From Acidovorax sp. (GTDB lineage Bacteria; Pseudomonadota; Gammaproteobacteria; Burkholderiales; Burkholderiaceae_C): DNA of 64,000 nucleotides. The DNA lies in NCBI RefSeq assembly GCF_027492855.1, contig NZ_JAPUDY010000051.1, forward strand, positions 62,001 through 126,000, read 5' to 3'. Below, in pieces: positions 16,141-25,583 of this stretch (positions are counted from its first letter, which is position 1; each line of letters begins with the position of its first letter). The notes below the pieces were generated by a model, which had not been told where the DNA came from, ran no database searches, and saw only the letters and a list, made by a program, of their open reading frames with translations. The translations under genes were made by a program, and so were the position numbers.

Positions 16141-18765
16141 TCATTCCCAAAAGTCCTTTCGACACAGCCCGCGCACGGCGCAGTAGTCACACACCGAGCC
16201 CTCGCCCAGCGCAGGCAGCGGCGCGCCATCGGCAATACGTGCCATGTCGTGCTGGATGCCTTCGACCAGCACATCGCGCAGGAGCACCACCTCGTCCTGT
16301 TCGTGCATCTGCGTCTCTCCGCGCTCGCCCACGTTCACATAGGCTGCGCGCAAGGTGTCGTGGCTCAGCAAAGCGGCGTAGAAGGCTAGTTGTGGGTCCT
16401 CGGTCCCGGCCTTGATGCGCTGGCGGGTGACGCTGTCGCTTTCGGTCTTGTAGTCGATCACCAACACCGTGGGCTCACCGGTGCTGGAGACGCCATCAAT
16501 GCGGTCGATGGTGCCGATCAGCTCCAGGCCGCCCAGCGGCTGACGTGCCTTAACTTCAGCTTGGCGGAATGTGGCGCCCTGCTGCTCGTGCACACCCAGC
16601 CAGTGCTGGTAGCCGTCGCGCAGTTGCTCCCAACCTGCGGCAAAAGGCAGAAAGTCGCCGTCTTGCAGGTGCTGTTCGCGGGTGACGACCTCGGCAGCTG
16701 CATCCATGCGGGCACGGCGCTGCGGCAGGTCGTCGGTCGGATCGGCCAGCAAGGTTTCGTGAAACCGCTGCAGCACGGCATGCAGCCAGGTGCCGAAGTC
16801 GCGCTTGTCGACTTCAGCGCCCAGCTCGTCGGCCTCGCGCAGACCCAGTTGGCGCTGGGCGAAAAAGCGGTAAGGGCAATGGCGCAGGTCGGAATACGCG
16901 GTGGACGACAGATGCGCCACCGGCAGTGCCTGACCCACGGGCAGGGGGCGCAGCGTGGGCGTGGCGGCCACTGTGCGCGCGGCACGGTCGTCAGCGCCGA
17001 GCGTGGCGGCGCCGTCCAGTTGCAGGGCCAGCACCAGGGCACTGGCCAGCAGCGGCTCGCCGCCCTCGTCGCCCGTGCGCCACAAAACATCCACCACGGG
17101 GGTGCGCAGGGCGTGGGCCCAGGCAGCGCGCTGGGCGGCTTCGAGCGACTGGCGCGTGGGCAGGCCCCAGGCTTCGCGCTGGGTTTGCGACCAGTCGCCC
17201 GTGGGCTCAGGGGCGGCCTGCAGGCGCTTTTCGTCGCAGCCCGGCAGCACGGCGGCGGCAAACGGGCGGGCCAGCAACTGCGGCATAGGCAACACCACCA
17301 CGGGCGCATCGGCGGCTTGCGCGGCCACGTAGCGCCCTGCTTCGAGCACGTCTTTGACCCAGCGGGTGAATTCGGCCAGCGTCATGCGGCGGCCTGCGTT
17401 GTCGTCACCCCAGCCCTCCAGCTCAGCCTGCTGGCCGTCTTGCAGGCGCAGGGCGGCCAACACGCGCATACCGGCGGGGTCGGCCGAGAGACCTTGCCAT
17501 TGGCCGGCCTGCTCCAGCACAGCGCGCAGGGCAGGCAGCCATTGCGCCAGCGGGCGCGCAGCGCGCAGGGTGTCGCGCCAGGCCTCGACAGTGGCCACAG
17601 TGCGGGCCAGGTGGGGTTCTGCGCTCAGGTCGCGCGTAGCGGCGGCGCCCCAATGCTGCACCGCGCCTTTGCGCAGCCACTGCTCCAGCCGGCTCACATC
17701 TTCGGAAGCCAGTGAGGGCGTGTGCTTGATCCAGTCCAGCACGGCATCGGCTGAAGCATTCCACTCCCCGGCCTGCAGCGCGGCCATCGTCCGCGCGGCG
17801 GCACGCGTGGTGGACAGAATCCAGCCACCTTCATCGCGCACCAGCACGCCGCTGCCGTCCAGGTGGGCGAGCACGCGGCGGATCAACGCCCGGTCGGTGG
17901 CAGCCAGCGCCACAGGTACCCGGCCTTGGCGGATGTGGGCCAACACGCAGGCGGCGGCGCGGTGGGCTTCGTCTTCGGCATCGGTGGCGGCTTGCAGGGC
18001 GATCCGTGGCGGCTCGAAAACCCCACTGGCCAGGGCGGGCAGCGCAACGCAGGCGCCCTGCTCGCCCCAATGGGCCAGCAGGGCCTGGGGCAACGCGTCA
18101 GACTGAAAGCCCTCCAGCACCACCAGCGCATCCACCGCAGCACGCACACCGGGCTCGAACAGCACATCGGTGGCGTGGCGCGAGGCCAGCACCCATTCCA
18201 GCGCCAGGCGCGCCACCAGGGCCTCGTAGTGCCGGCTGCTGCCCTCGTCTGCGGTGGCCAGCAGTTTGCGGGCCTCGTCGCCCCAGGCCGCGCGCTGCGC
18301 GGGTGGCACGGCCGCGACGGCGGGGGCCAGCTGGGCGGCGGCTTCTTGCAGGGGCGTGGCCAGCATGTCGCGGTGCGCGCCCTGCCCCACGCGGTCGAGC
18401 AGGGCGCGGGCCGTGAGGATGTCACGCGCCACATCGCCCGCAAAATCATCCGCCGAGGGCTCGAAACCCTGCAATTGGTGCGCCCAGCTGCGGGTGGTCT
18501 CGAAACGCGGAGCAAAACCCTGCGGAAACTGCTGCGCCCAGTGGCGCTGCGCCCAGGGCATGAGCTGGGCATAGGGCACCAGCACCACGGTACGGGCCAG
18601 GTGCCCCCCCTGGGCCTGAACATGCCCGGCCACCTGGGCCAGCGCCCGCTGCCACAGCGCGGCGCACGGGGCGGCATAGTCGGCGCCCTGATCGCTTTTC
18701 GCTATGACTGTCATAGCGTCGCAAGCCCCGGCCATACCGGCGTACGTGGTATTGGTTTCTGTCAC
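16141..18765 (-). CDS. addB: PD-(D/E)XK nuclease family protein, AddB-like
   Basis: The 874-residue protein is the likely partner of the AddA-like helicase. Its N-terminal half is a degenerate helicase-like region. The C-terminal part is a RecB-type nuclease with the motif GTIDRIDGV followed by VLVIDYKTES. Cysteines in HCPYRFF and at the end (CDYCAVRGLC) match the iron-sulfur-containing nuclease arrangement of AddB. Starts at GTG 18765, ATG 18735 or ATG 18714 are all possible; I kept the longest. It diverges from trxA with 58 bases between. The gene supports recombination repair together with addA downstream. Confidence 0.87.
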   Translation of the reverse strand: MTETNTTYAGMAGACDAMTVIAKSDQGADYAAPCAALWQRALAQVAGHVQAQGGHLARTVVLVPYAQLMPWAQRHWAQQFPQGFAPRFETTRSWAHQLQGFEPSADDFAGDVARDILTARALLDRVGQGAHRDMLATPLQEAAAQLAPAVAAVPPAQRAAWGDEARKLLATADEGSSRHYEALVARLALEWVLASRHATDVLFEPGVRAAVDALVVLEGFQSDALPQALLAHWGEQGACVALPALASGVFEPPRIALQAATDAEDEAHRAAACVLAHIRQGRVPVALAATDRALIRRVLAHLDGSGVLVRDEGGWILSTTRAAARTMAALQAGEWNASADAVLDWIKHTPSLASEDVSRLEQWLRKGAVQHWGAAATRDLSAEPHLARTVATVEAWRDTLRAARPLAQWLPALRAVLEQAGQWQGLSADPAGMRVLAALRLQDGQQAELEGWGDDNAGRRMTLAEFTRWVKDVLEAGRYVAAQAADAPVVVLPMPQLLARPFAAAVLPGCDEKRLQAAPEPTGDWSQTQREAWGLPTRQSLEAAQRAAWAHALRTPVVDVLWRTGDEGGEPLLASALVLALQLDGAATLGADDRAARTVAATPTLRPLPVGQALPVAHLSSTAYSDLRHCPYRFFAQRQLGLREADELGAEVDKRDFGTWLHAVLQRFHETLLADPTDDLPQRRARMDAAAEVVTREQHLQDGDFLPFAAGWEQLRDGYQHWLGVHEQQGATFRQAEVKARQPLGGLELIGTIDRIDGVSSTGEPTVLVIDYKTESDSVTRQRIKAGTEDPQLAFYAALLSHDTLRAAYVNVGERGETQMHEQDEVVLLRDVLVEGIQHDMARIADGAPLPALGEGSVCDYCAVRGLCRKDFWE

Positions 18766-18823
18766 AATGCCCTGACTTTAAACGTACACCGGTCCCAACC
18801 CGCTCAAAAACAAGGAATCCGCC

Positions 18824-19156
18824 ATGGCCAGCGAACTCATCAAACATGTCTCTGACGCCAGCTTTGAAGCCGACGTGCTGAAAACCAGCACCCCTGTGTT
18901 GGTGGACTACTGGGCCGAATGGTGCGGCCCCTGCAAGATGATTGCCCCCATCCTGGACGAAGTCGCTGGCACTTACCAGGGCAAGCTGCAGATCGCCAAG
19001 ATGAATGTGGACGAAAACCGCGAAATCCCCGCCAAGTTCGGCATTCGCGGCATCCCCACGCTGATGCTGTTCAAGGACGGCCAACTGGCTGCCACCAAGG
19101 TCGGCGCCATGAGCAAGGCGCAACTGACCGCCTTCATCGACCAGCAACTGGCCTGA
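18824..19156 (+). CDS. trxA: Thioredoxin
   Basis: Cytoplasmic disulfide reductase of 110 residues. The active site WCGPC places the catalytic cysteines at residues 34 and 37, and the cis-proline loop is [11 protein letters not shown]. Length and motifs are those of classical thioredoxin 1. It is preceded by an AAGGAA Shine-Dalgarno sequence and followed by a strong terminator, so it appears to be a single-gene unit. It sits directly upstream of rho, an order widely conserved in proteobacteria. Confidence 0.98.
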   Translation: MASELIKHVSDASFEADVLKTSTPVLVDYWAEWCGPCKMIAPILDEVAGTYQGKLQIAKMNVDENREIPAKFGIRGIPTLMLFKDGQLAATKVGAMSKAQLTAFIDQQLA

Positions 19157-19163
19157 CCTCCGG

Positions 19164-19198
19164 CGCCCCGCCCGCATGCTGCTTGCGGGGCGTTTTTT
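19164..19198 (+). terminator. Intrinsic terminator of trxA
   Basis: Stem GCCCCGC (19165-19171) with GCGGGGC (19185-19191), followed by six Ts. It begins 8 bases after the trxA stop codon. Confidence 0.9.
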
Positions 19199-19427
19199 GG
19201 GGTGCATGTGGCGCAAGGCCGGTCATCTTGACCGCCTTCATTACGGCCCCATGAAGCCCCTGGATTTTTTCCTGTCATAATTCCCCACAGATCACCGGCC
19301 TGCACGCATTGGCAGCCGGGCCAAGATCCCCCGGCGAGCCGGACCTGCAAACAGCAGCCCGTCCGGCCCAAGCCCAACTTCTCATTTTCCCCAAGATTCT
19401 TATCAGCTCCGCCTCAGGAGTCATTCC

Positions 19428-20690
19428 ATGCACTTAAACGAACTCAAGGCACTGCACGTGTCTGAAGTCCTGAAGCAGGCCGAAGAACTCGAAATCGAAA
19501 ACACGGGCCGGATGCGCAAACAGGAGCTGATGTTTGCCATCATCAAAAAGCGCGCCAAGGCGGGCGAACAGGTGTTTGCGGATGGCGTGCTGGAAATCCT
19601 GCCCGACGGCTTCGGTTTTCTGCGCAGCCCCGACACCAGCTTCACGGCAAGCACGGACGACATCTACATCTCGCCCAGCCAAGTGCGCCGCTTCAACCTG
19701 CACACCGGCGACATGATCGAAGGCGAAGTGCGCACCCCGAAGGACGGCGAGCGCTACTTTGCCCTGACCAAGCTTGACGCCGTCAACGGCGGCCCGCCAG
19801 AGCAGAACAAGCACAAGGTGATGTTCGAAAATCTGACGCCCCTGTTCCCCAAGGAGCAGATGCGCCTGGAACGCGAGATCAAGGGCGAAGAGAACATCAC
19901 CGGCCGCATCATCGACATCATCGCGCCCATCGGCCGCGGCCAGCGCGCACTGATCGTGGCCCCGCCCAAGAGCGGCAAGACGGTGATGATGCAGCACATC
20001 GCCCACGCCATCACGGCCAACAACCCCGACGTGCACCTGATGGTGCTGCTGGTGGACGAGCGCCCTGAAGAAGTGACCGAAATGCAGCGCACGGTGAAGG
20101 GCGAAATCATTGCCTCCACCTTCGACGAGCCCGCCGCCCGCCACGTGCATGTGGCCGAAATGGTGATCGAGCGCGCCAAGCGCCTGGTCGAGCTCAAGAA
20201 GGACGTGGTGATCCTGCTCGATTCCATCACCCGCCTGGCCCGCGCCTACAACAACGTGGTGCCGTCGAGCGGCAAGGTGCTGTCGGGCGGTGTGGACGCC
20301 GCCGCGCTGCAGCGCCCCAAGCGCTTCTTCGGCGCTGCGCGCAAGGTCGAGGAAGGTGGCTCGCTCACCATCATCGCCACCGCCCTGGTCGATACCGGCA
20401 GCCGCATGGACGAAGTGATCTTTGAAGAATTCAAGGGCACGGGCAACTGCGAAATCCACCTGAACCGCCGCCTGTACGAAAAGCGCGTGTTCCCCGCCAT
20501 CGAACTCAACAAGAGCGGCACGCGCCGCGAAGAGTTGCTGCTGGCACCCGAGATCTTGCAAAAGACCCGCATCCTGCGCCAGTTCATGTACAACATGGAC
20601 GAGATCGAGTCGATGGAGCTCATGATCAAGAACATGAAGGCCACAAAAACGAATGTGGACTTCTTCGACATGATGAGGCGCGGAGGCTGA
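19428..20690 (+). CDS. rho: Transcription termination factor Rho
   Basis: Hexameric RNA-dependent ATPase that ends transcription at Rho-dependent sites. The 420-residue protein has the N-terminal RNA-binding domain ([33 protein letters not shown]), the Walker A motif [12 protein letters not shown] and the Q-loop/R-loop region [12 protein letters not shown] with [12 protein letters not shown]. The length matches E. coli Rho. The 230-base leader after the trxA terminator has no other gene and probably contains the rho promoter and autoregulatory leader; a CATAAT at 19276 is a possible -10. Confidence 0.99.
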   Translation: MHLNELKALHVSEVLKQAEELEIENTGRMRKQELMFAIIKKRAKAGEQVFADGVLEILPDGFGFLRSPDTSFTASTDDIYISPSQVRRFNLHTGDMIEGEVRTPKDGERYFALTKLDAVNGGPPEQNKHKVMFENLTPLFPKEQMRLEREIKGEENITGRIIDIIAPIGRGQRALIVAPPKSGKTVMMQHIAHAITANNPDVHLMVLLVDERPEEVTEMQRTVKGEIIASTFDEPAARHVHVAEMVIERAKRLVELKKDVVILLDSITRLARAYNNVVPSSGKVLSGGVDAAALQRPKRFFGAARKVEEGGSLTIIATALVDTGSRMDEVIFEEFKGTGNCEIHLNRRLYEKRVFPAIELNKSGTRREELLLAPEILQKTRILRQFMYNMDEIESMELMIKNMKATKTNVDFFDMMRRGG

Positions 20691-20782
20691 TTTTCAGCCT
20701 GTGCCATAATAGAGGGCTTTTTCTTGCGGAAAGTACATCGGAATGGCCGGTGCGGCTCCCGCAGTTGACTCAAAGGAAGATC

Positions 20783-21037
20783 ATGAAAGAAGGCATTCAC
20801 CCCAACTACCGCGAAGTTCTGTTCTCGGACCTGTCCAACGGTTTCAAGTTCGTGACCCGCTCGTGCGTGAACACGAAGGAAATGGAAACCTTCGAAGGCA
20901 AGGAATACCCGCTGTTCAAGCTGGACACCTCCTCCGAATCGCACCCCTTCTACACCGGCACGCAAAAGTCGGTGGACAACATGGGTGGCCGCGTCGAGCG
21001 CTTCCGCAACCGTTTCGGCAAGACCGCAGCGAAGTAA
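20783..21037 (+). CDS. rpmE2: 50S ribosomal protein L31 type B
   Basis: Ribosomal protein of 84 residues starting [20 protein letters not shown]. It lacks the four-cysteine zinc site of classical L31, keeping only one cysteine (TRSCVNTKE), which marks the zinc-independent type B paralogue. The ATG at 20783 follows AAGGAAG; an upstream in-frame start at 20750 would add residues not seen in the family. A terminator follows. It sits just after rho, and L31-rho linkage is common. Confidence 0.95.
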   Translation: MKEGIHPNYREVLFSDLSNGFKFVTRSCVNTKEMETFEGKEYPLFKLDTSSESHPFYTGTQKSVDNMGGRVERFRNRFGKTAAK

Positions 21038-21057
21038 TTCGCCCCTGCGTTCCCGCC

Positions 21058-21092
21058 AAAAAGGCAGCCCGGGCAACCGTGCTGCCTTTTTC
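21058..21092 (+). terminator. Intrinsic terminator of the L31 gene
   Basis: Stem AAAAAGGCAGC with GCTGCCTTTTT (about 21058-21068 and 21081-21091), followed by a further T-rich run. Confidence 0.88.
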
Positions 21093-21145
21093 TTTGTTTT
21101 TGCCCTTATTCTCGGTGGCTCCTTCGCCCTGCTGCCCACTGACGC

Positions 21146-22846
21146 GTGACCCCACCCACCCCCGCCATCGTTACCCAGAATGCCGTGAAGCCCCTCCCCC
21201 GCTGGGCGCGGTTGCTGCTGTGCATTGCCTACGTGGTACCAGGCTTCGTCGGGCGTGACCCTTGGAAGAGCGCCGACGTCACGGCCTTTGGCTACATGCT
21301 GGAGCTGGCCCAGGGCCGCACCCCGTGGCTCGCCCCCCTGCTGGGCGGCATGCCACCGGAGACCGAGGGCCTGCTGCCCTACTGGATCGGGGCGTGGGCC
21401 ATGCAGATCGCACCGCCCTGGCTGCCAGCCGAAGTGGCGGCGCGCATTCCTTTTGCGGGCCTGCTGGCCCTCACGCTCATTGCCACCTGGTATGGGGTGT
21501 ACTACCTGGCACGCAGCCCCGGCGCCCAACCCGTGGCGTTTGCGTTTGGCGGCGAGGCCCCGCCCCTGGACTACGCCCGCGCCATCGCCGACGGCGCGTT
21601 GCTGGCGTTGATCGCCTGCCTGGGCCTCGCACAACTTTCGCACGAGATCACCAGCTATCTGGTGCAGCTCAGTTGCACCGCACTGCTCTTCTTCGCGGTG
21701 GCCGCCATGCCGCACCGCACCGTGGCACCCGCCCTGGCGCTGGTTGCCGGCATGCTCGGACTGACACTGGCAGGAGCCCCGGCGCTGACCGCCTTGCTGG
21801 GCGCGGGCAGCATGGTGCTGGTGGTGCTGGCCCCTGGTGGCCGTGCCGACCGCCGATGGCACTGGGCGCTGGCGCTGATGGCCGTGACGCTGGCAGCCGC
21901 CTGGCTGGCCTGGGCGCTGGACCTGTGGCGCTGGCGCATTGTGGGCGCCGGTGCGGGTGGCAAGGAATGGCAAAGCCTGGTGCGCCTGCTGATATGGTTT
22001 GGCTGGCCCGCCTGGCCGCTGGCGTTGTGGACGCTGTGGCGCTGGCGCAAGCAGATCATCAGCCGCCAGGGCCACCGGCACCTGCTGGTGCCGCTGTGGT
22101 TCGTGGCCGTGTCCATCGCCGCCACCATCACCACGCAGCCCGCCGACCGGGCCTTGCTGCTGAGCCTGCCTGCCATGGCCTCGCTGGCGGCCTTTGCGCT
22201 GCCCACCCTGCGCCGCAGCGTGGGCGCACTGATCGACTGGTTCACCCTGCTGTTCTTCACCGTGTCCGCACTGGCGATCTGGGTGATCTGGATTGCCATG
22301 CAAACCGGCGTGCCCGCCAAACCTGCGGCCAATGTGGCCAAGCTCGCGCCGGGGTTTGAGCCCCAGTTTTCAGCCCTGGCGCTGGTGGCGGCCCTGGCCG
22401 CCACCGTGGGCTGGTGCAGCCTGGTCTGGTGGCGCGCATCGCGCGACCGTGCGCCCATCTGGAAAAGCCTGGTGCTGCCCGCCGGGGGCGCCGTGCTGGG
22501 CTGGGTGCTGCTGATGACGCTGTGGCTACCGCTGCTGGACTATGCGCGCAGCTATGGCCCCCAGGTGCGCAGCGTTGTGGAGGCCCTTGGCCCCACGCCG
22601 GGATGCATCCAGACCGTGGGGCTCAACCGCGCCCAGGTGGCCGCCTTGCAATACCACGGCCAGCTCTCGCTGCAGCGCGCCGGCTTGCAGGATGAGTGCG
22701 AGTGGCTGCTGGCGGACATTGCTTCGTGGCCTGCCTCCGAGCGCATGGTCAATGCCGCGCGGTGGGAGCCCAAGGCCACCCTGCCCCGCCCGACGGACAA
22801 GAACGACCACCTCCTGCTGTTCCGCCGCACAGGCCCGGCACGCTGA
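21146..22846 (+). CDS. ArnT-like membrane glycosyltransferase family protein (putative)
   Basis: The 566-residue integral membrane protein has roughly ten or more hydrophobic segments. The N-terminal region after the first segment (FVGRDPWKSADVTAFGYMLE) has the extracytoplasmic DPW/DE-type loop seen in lipid-linked glycosyltransferases of the ArnT/PMT superfamily. A smaller soluble domain closes the C-terminus (about 470-566). The sugar and acceptor are unknown. The start is GTG 21146. The MATE gene follows with a one-base stop/start overlap (TGATG), so the two are translationally coupled. A role in surface polysaccharide or lipid modification is an inference. Confidence 0.65.
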   Translation: MTPPTPAIVTQNAVKPLPRWARLLLCIAYVVPGFVGRDPWKSADVTAFGYMLELAQGRTPWLAPLLGGMPPETEGLLPYWIGAWAMQIAPPWLPAEVAARIPFAGLLALTLIATWYGVYYLARSPGAQPVAFAFGGEAPPLDYARAIADGALLALIACLGLAQLSHEITSYLVQLSCTALLFFAVAAMPHRTVAPALALVAGMLGLTLAGAPALTALLGAGSMVLVVLAPGGRADRRWHWALALMAVTLAAAWLAWALDLWRWRIVGAGAGGKEWQSLVRLLIWFGWPAWPLALWTLWRWRKQIISRQGHRHLLVPLWFVAVSIAATITTQPADRALLLSLPAMASLAAFALPTLRRSVGALIDWFTLLFFTVSALAIWVIWIAMQTGVPAKPAANVAKLAPGFEPQFSALALVAALAATVGWCSLVWWRASRDRAPIWKSLVLPAGGAVLGWVLLMTLWLPLLDYARSYGPQVRSVVEALGPTPGCIQTVGLNRAQVAALQYHGQLSLQRAGLQDECEWLLADIASWPASERMVNAARWEPKATLPRPTDKNDHLLLFRRTGPAR

Positions 22847-24213
22847 TGTCGGAGCAATCCACCATCACCCGGCATGCACTCACCGTGCTGGCCGGGCAAC
22901 TGGCCGTCATGGCGTTCGGCGTGACGGACACCATCGTCGCGGGCCGCTACAGCGAATCCTCGCTCGCCGCGCTGTCCGTGGGCTCGGCCATTTTCATCAG
23001 CGTCTATGTGGCGCTGATCGGTGTGCTGCAGGCGCTGCTGCCCGTGTGGGCCGAGCAGCGCGGCGCGCGTGAGACCGAAGCCGTTGGCCGGTCACTGCGC
23101 CAAGCCCTGTATCTGTGTGGCGCGGCCTCGCTGATCGGCATGGCAGTCTTGTTGTCCCCCGGCCCCATCCTGCGCTGGACCGAGGTGCCGCCCGCCCTGC
23201 GCACCGAGGTGGAAAACTACCTGGCGGTGCTGGCGTTGGCGCTGCCCCCGGCCCTGCTGTTTCGCATCTACAGCACCCTGAACCAGGCCCTGGGACGGCC
23301 CCAGTTGGTGACTTGGCTGCAGGTGGGCTCGCTGTTCATCAAGCTGCCGCTGTCGGTGTGGTTCACGTTTGGTGGTGCGGGCCTGCCCGCGCAGGGCGTG
23401 GTGGGCTGCGCCTGGGCCACACTGGTGGTCAACTGCAGCATGCTTGCACTGGCCATCTGGCTGCTGCGCACGCAAGACCTTTACGAACCCCTGGGCCTGT
23501 GGCGCCGCATGGAGCCGCCGCACTGGCCCACCATCGCGGGTTTTGCGCGGCTGGGTATTCCGGCGGGGCTGGCCGTGATGGTCGAGGTGACATCGTTCAC
23601 GCTGATGGCGCTGTTCATTGCGCGCCAGGGCACCACCGCCTCTGCAGCCCACCAGATCGCCTCCAACCTGGCCGCCGTGCTCTACATGGTGCCGCTGTCG
23701 CTGGCCATCGCCACCAGCGCGCGGGTCAGCTACTGGCTGGGCGCAGGCAACCCCGTGCAGGCCCGCCAGGTGGTATTTATAGGTTTTAGGCTCTCAGCGC
23801 TTATGGGATTTGCGCTAGCAGCTATATTATTAATAGCAAAAGATCACATTGGCAGTATTTACACGGCCAACGCCAGCGTGGTGGCAATGACAGGGGGCGT
23901 GCTGGTGTGGGTGGCTGCGTACCACGCGGCCGATGCGCTGCATACCCTGTGCGTGTTCGTGCTGCGCTGCTACCGCATCACACTGGCCCCGCTGGCCGTG
24001 TACTGCGCTTTGTTGTGGGGCGCGGGCCTGGGCGGCGGCTATTGGCTGGCCTACACCGGCCACGGCCCCTGGGCGGGGGTGCCATCGCCCACACCGCTCT
24101 GGGCTGCCAGCGCCGCTGCGCTGGTGGTGACGGCTGCGCTGTTTGTCGCCATGCTCTGGCGAGCCATCAGCCCGGCAGGGCAAAACCGCGCAGCCGGTTC
24201 GCCGGGAAGGTAA
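22846..24213 (+). CDS. MATE family efflux transporter
   Basis: The 455-residue, about 12-segment membrane exporter fits the MATE family (sodium- or proton-coupled drug/metabolite export). Characteristic pieces are AGQLAVMAFGVTDTIVAGRY, AALSVGSAIFISVYVALIG and AAHQIASNLAAVLYMVPLSL. Start ATG 22846 overlaps the upstream stop. Copy C of the 56-base repeat lies at residues 313-331 and forms part of a membrane segment. The 3' end overlaps the convergent phoR gene by 47 bases. Confidence 0.92.
   Translation: MSEQSTITRHALTVLAGQLAVMAFGVTDTIVAGRYSESSLAALSVGSAIFISVYVALIGVLQALLPVWAEQRGARETEAVGRSLRQALYLCGAASLIGMAVLLSPGPILRWTEVPPALRTEVENYLAVLALALPPALLFRIYSTLNQALGRPQLVTWLQVGSLFIKLPLSVWFTFGGAGLPAQGVVGCAWATLVVNCSMLALAIWLLRTQDLYEPLGLWRRMEPPHWPTIAGFARLGIPAGLAVMVEVTSFTLMALFIARQGTTASAAHQIASNLAAVLYMVPLSLAIATSARVSYWLGAGNPVQARQVVFIGFRLSALMGFALAAILLIAKDHIGSIYTANASVVAMTGGVLVWVAAYHAADALHTLCVFVLRCYRITLAPLAVYCALLWGAGLGGGYWLAYTGHGPWAGVPSPTPLWAASAAALVVTAALFVAMLWRAISPAGQNRAAGSPGR
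23782..23837 (-). repeat. 56-base dispersed element, copy C (within the MATE gene)
   Basis: Reverse orientation and antisense to the element's forward strand. It begins GGTTTTAGGCTCTCAGCGCT and ends GCTATATTATTAATAGC. It starts exactly at a codon boundary (936 bases after the gene start) and encodes GFRLSALMGFALAAILLIA. It is visibly A/T-rich inside a GC-rich gene. Confidence 0.78.
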
Positions 24214-25510
24214 CCGAAAACACCGAGCCCTTGCCCAGGGTACTGGCGATGTCCAGCGTGGCGCCGTGGCGCTGCAGCACATGTTTGACGATGGCCAGCC
24301 CCAGGCCTGTGCCGCCGGTCTCGCGCGAGCGGCTGCGGTCCACCCGGTAAAAGCGCTCGGTCAGACGCGGAATATGTTCAGGGGCAATGCCGGGGCCCGT
24401 GTCCTGCACCGAAAAAACGGCGCGACCATCACCCTTGCGTTCCCACAACACGGTGATGAAGCCACCTGCGGGCGTGTAGCGCACAGCGTTGTTGACCAGG
24501 TTGGACAAGGCGCTTTGCAGCTCGGCGGGCACACCCGCGATGTCGCCCTCGTTGTGCAAGACCTCGGCTACCGGGAACCGGATCTCGTGCATGCGCTGCT
24601 GGTTCTGCGTGAGCAGGGATGACAGAGCGCGGCCCTCCTCCTCGCAACGCTGCATCAGCGACTGCACCGGCGTCCACTCGGTCATGCCGGGCAGTGGACT
24701 GCCCTCCAGGCGCGATAGCGTGAGCAGGTCTTTCACCACGCTTTGCATGCGCTGGGCCTGCTGCGCCATCATGCCCAGGTAGCGGGATCGCTCATCGGCA
24801 CTCAGGGGCAGGGTCTGCAGTGTTTCGACAAAACCCGTCAGCACCGTGAGGGGCGTGCGGATCTCGTGCGACACGTTGGCCACAAAGTCGCGCCGCATGG
24901 CATCGGCCTGCTCCAGCGCCGTGACATCGCGCGACAGCAGCAAAGTGCGCCCGTCGCCATAGGGGTGCAGATGCACCGAAATGCGCACTGGCCGCGAGGG
25001 CGTGCTCAGGCGCCCCTCCAGCACCACGTCATCAGAAAAATCCTTGGCGGCGAAGTAGGCTGTGAACTCGGGGTTGCGCAGCAGGTTGCCAATCGACTGC
25101 ATCACATCGCGCTGGGCATCAAAACCGAACTGGCTGGCCGCCATCTGGTTGCACCACTCGATGCGCCCCTGGGCATCAAGCAGCACCACGCCGTTGGGCG
25201 ATGCCTGCAGGGCGGCCAGAATCTCCTGCAATCGGCCTTCGCTTTGATGGACCAAGGCCTCCTGCTTGCGCAGCAGGCGCCGCGCGCGGTCTGCGGCCTC
25301 GCCCCAGATACCGCGCATGGACGGAACCGCCGCCAGGTCGCCCGTGCGCAGCCAGCGCAGCACACGCGCGCCGCGCGACAAGTCCCAGATAAACCATATC
25401 CAGGCAGCCACGGCCGCACCCAGTGCCGCGCCCCAGGGGCCGCTGTACCACCAGCCCACAGCTCCACCCGCCAACTGCCACAGCAGGAAATACGAAATAC
25501 GCCACAGCAT
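24167..25510 (-). CDS. phoR: Phosphate regulon sensor histidine kinase PhoR
   Basis: Inner-membrane sensor kinase that phosphorylates PhoB when phosphate is scarce. The 447-residue protein has two N-terminal membrane segments (residues about 5-45), a PAS domain (about 95-200, LQASPNGVVLLDAQGRIEW) and the HisKA motif FVANVSHEIRTPLTVLTGF with the phosphorylated histidine. The ATPase boxes are NLVNNAVRYTPAGG, DTGPGIAPEHIPRL and GGTGLGLAIVKHVL. It lies 73 bases after phoB and is the last gene of the pst-pho run. Its 3' end overlaps the convergent MATE gene. Confidence 0.97.
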   Translation of the reverse strand: MLWRISYFLLWQLAGGAVGWWYSGPWGAALGAAVAAWIWFIWDLSRGARVLRWLRTGDLAAVPSMRGIWGEAADRARRLLRKQEALVHQSEGRLQEILAALQASPNGVVLLDAQGRIEWCNQMAASQFGFDAQRDVMQSIGNLLRNPEFTAYFAAKDFSDDVVLEGRLSTPSRPVRISVHLHPYGDGRTLLLSRDVTALEQADAMRRDFVANVSHEIRTPLTVLTGFVETLQTLPLSADERSRYLGMMAQQAQRMQSVVKDLLTLSRLEGSPLPGMTEWTPVQSLMQRCEEEGRALSSLLTQNQQRMHEIRFPVAEVLHNEGDIAGVPAELQSALSNLVNNAVRYTPAGGFITVLWERKGDGRAVFSVQDTGPGIAPEHIPRLTERFYRVDRSRSRETGGTGLGLAIVKHVLQRHGATLDIASTLGKGSVFSVTFPANRLRGFALPG

Positions 25511-25583
25511 GCGGATAACAAAGCCTTCTCAGAAAACCAGGGACGCAGCACACGCGCCCATTGACCGCATCAAAACCACCCCA

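Noticed and set aside
18766-18823. A defined promoter for trxA
   Set aside because: Possible elements (TTGGTT, TTTAAA) have imperfect match, so it was not listed as a feature.
19240-19427. A clear promoter for rho in its leader
   Set aside because: CATAAT at 19276 is a plausible -10, but no convincing -35 lies at the right distance, so it is mentioned only under rho.
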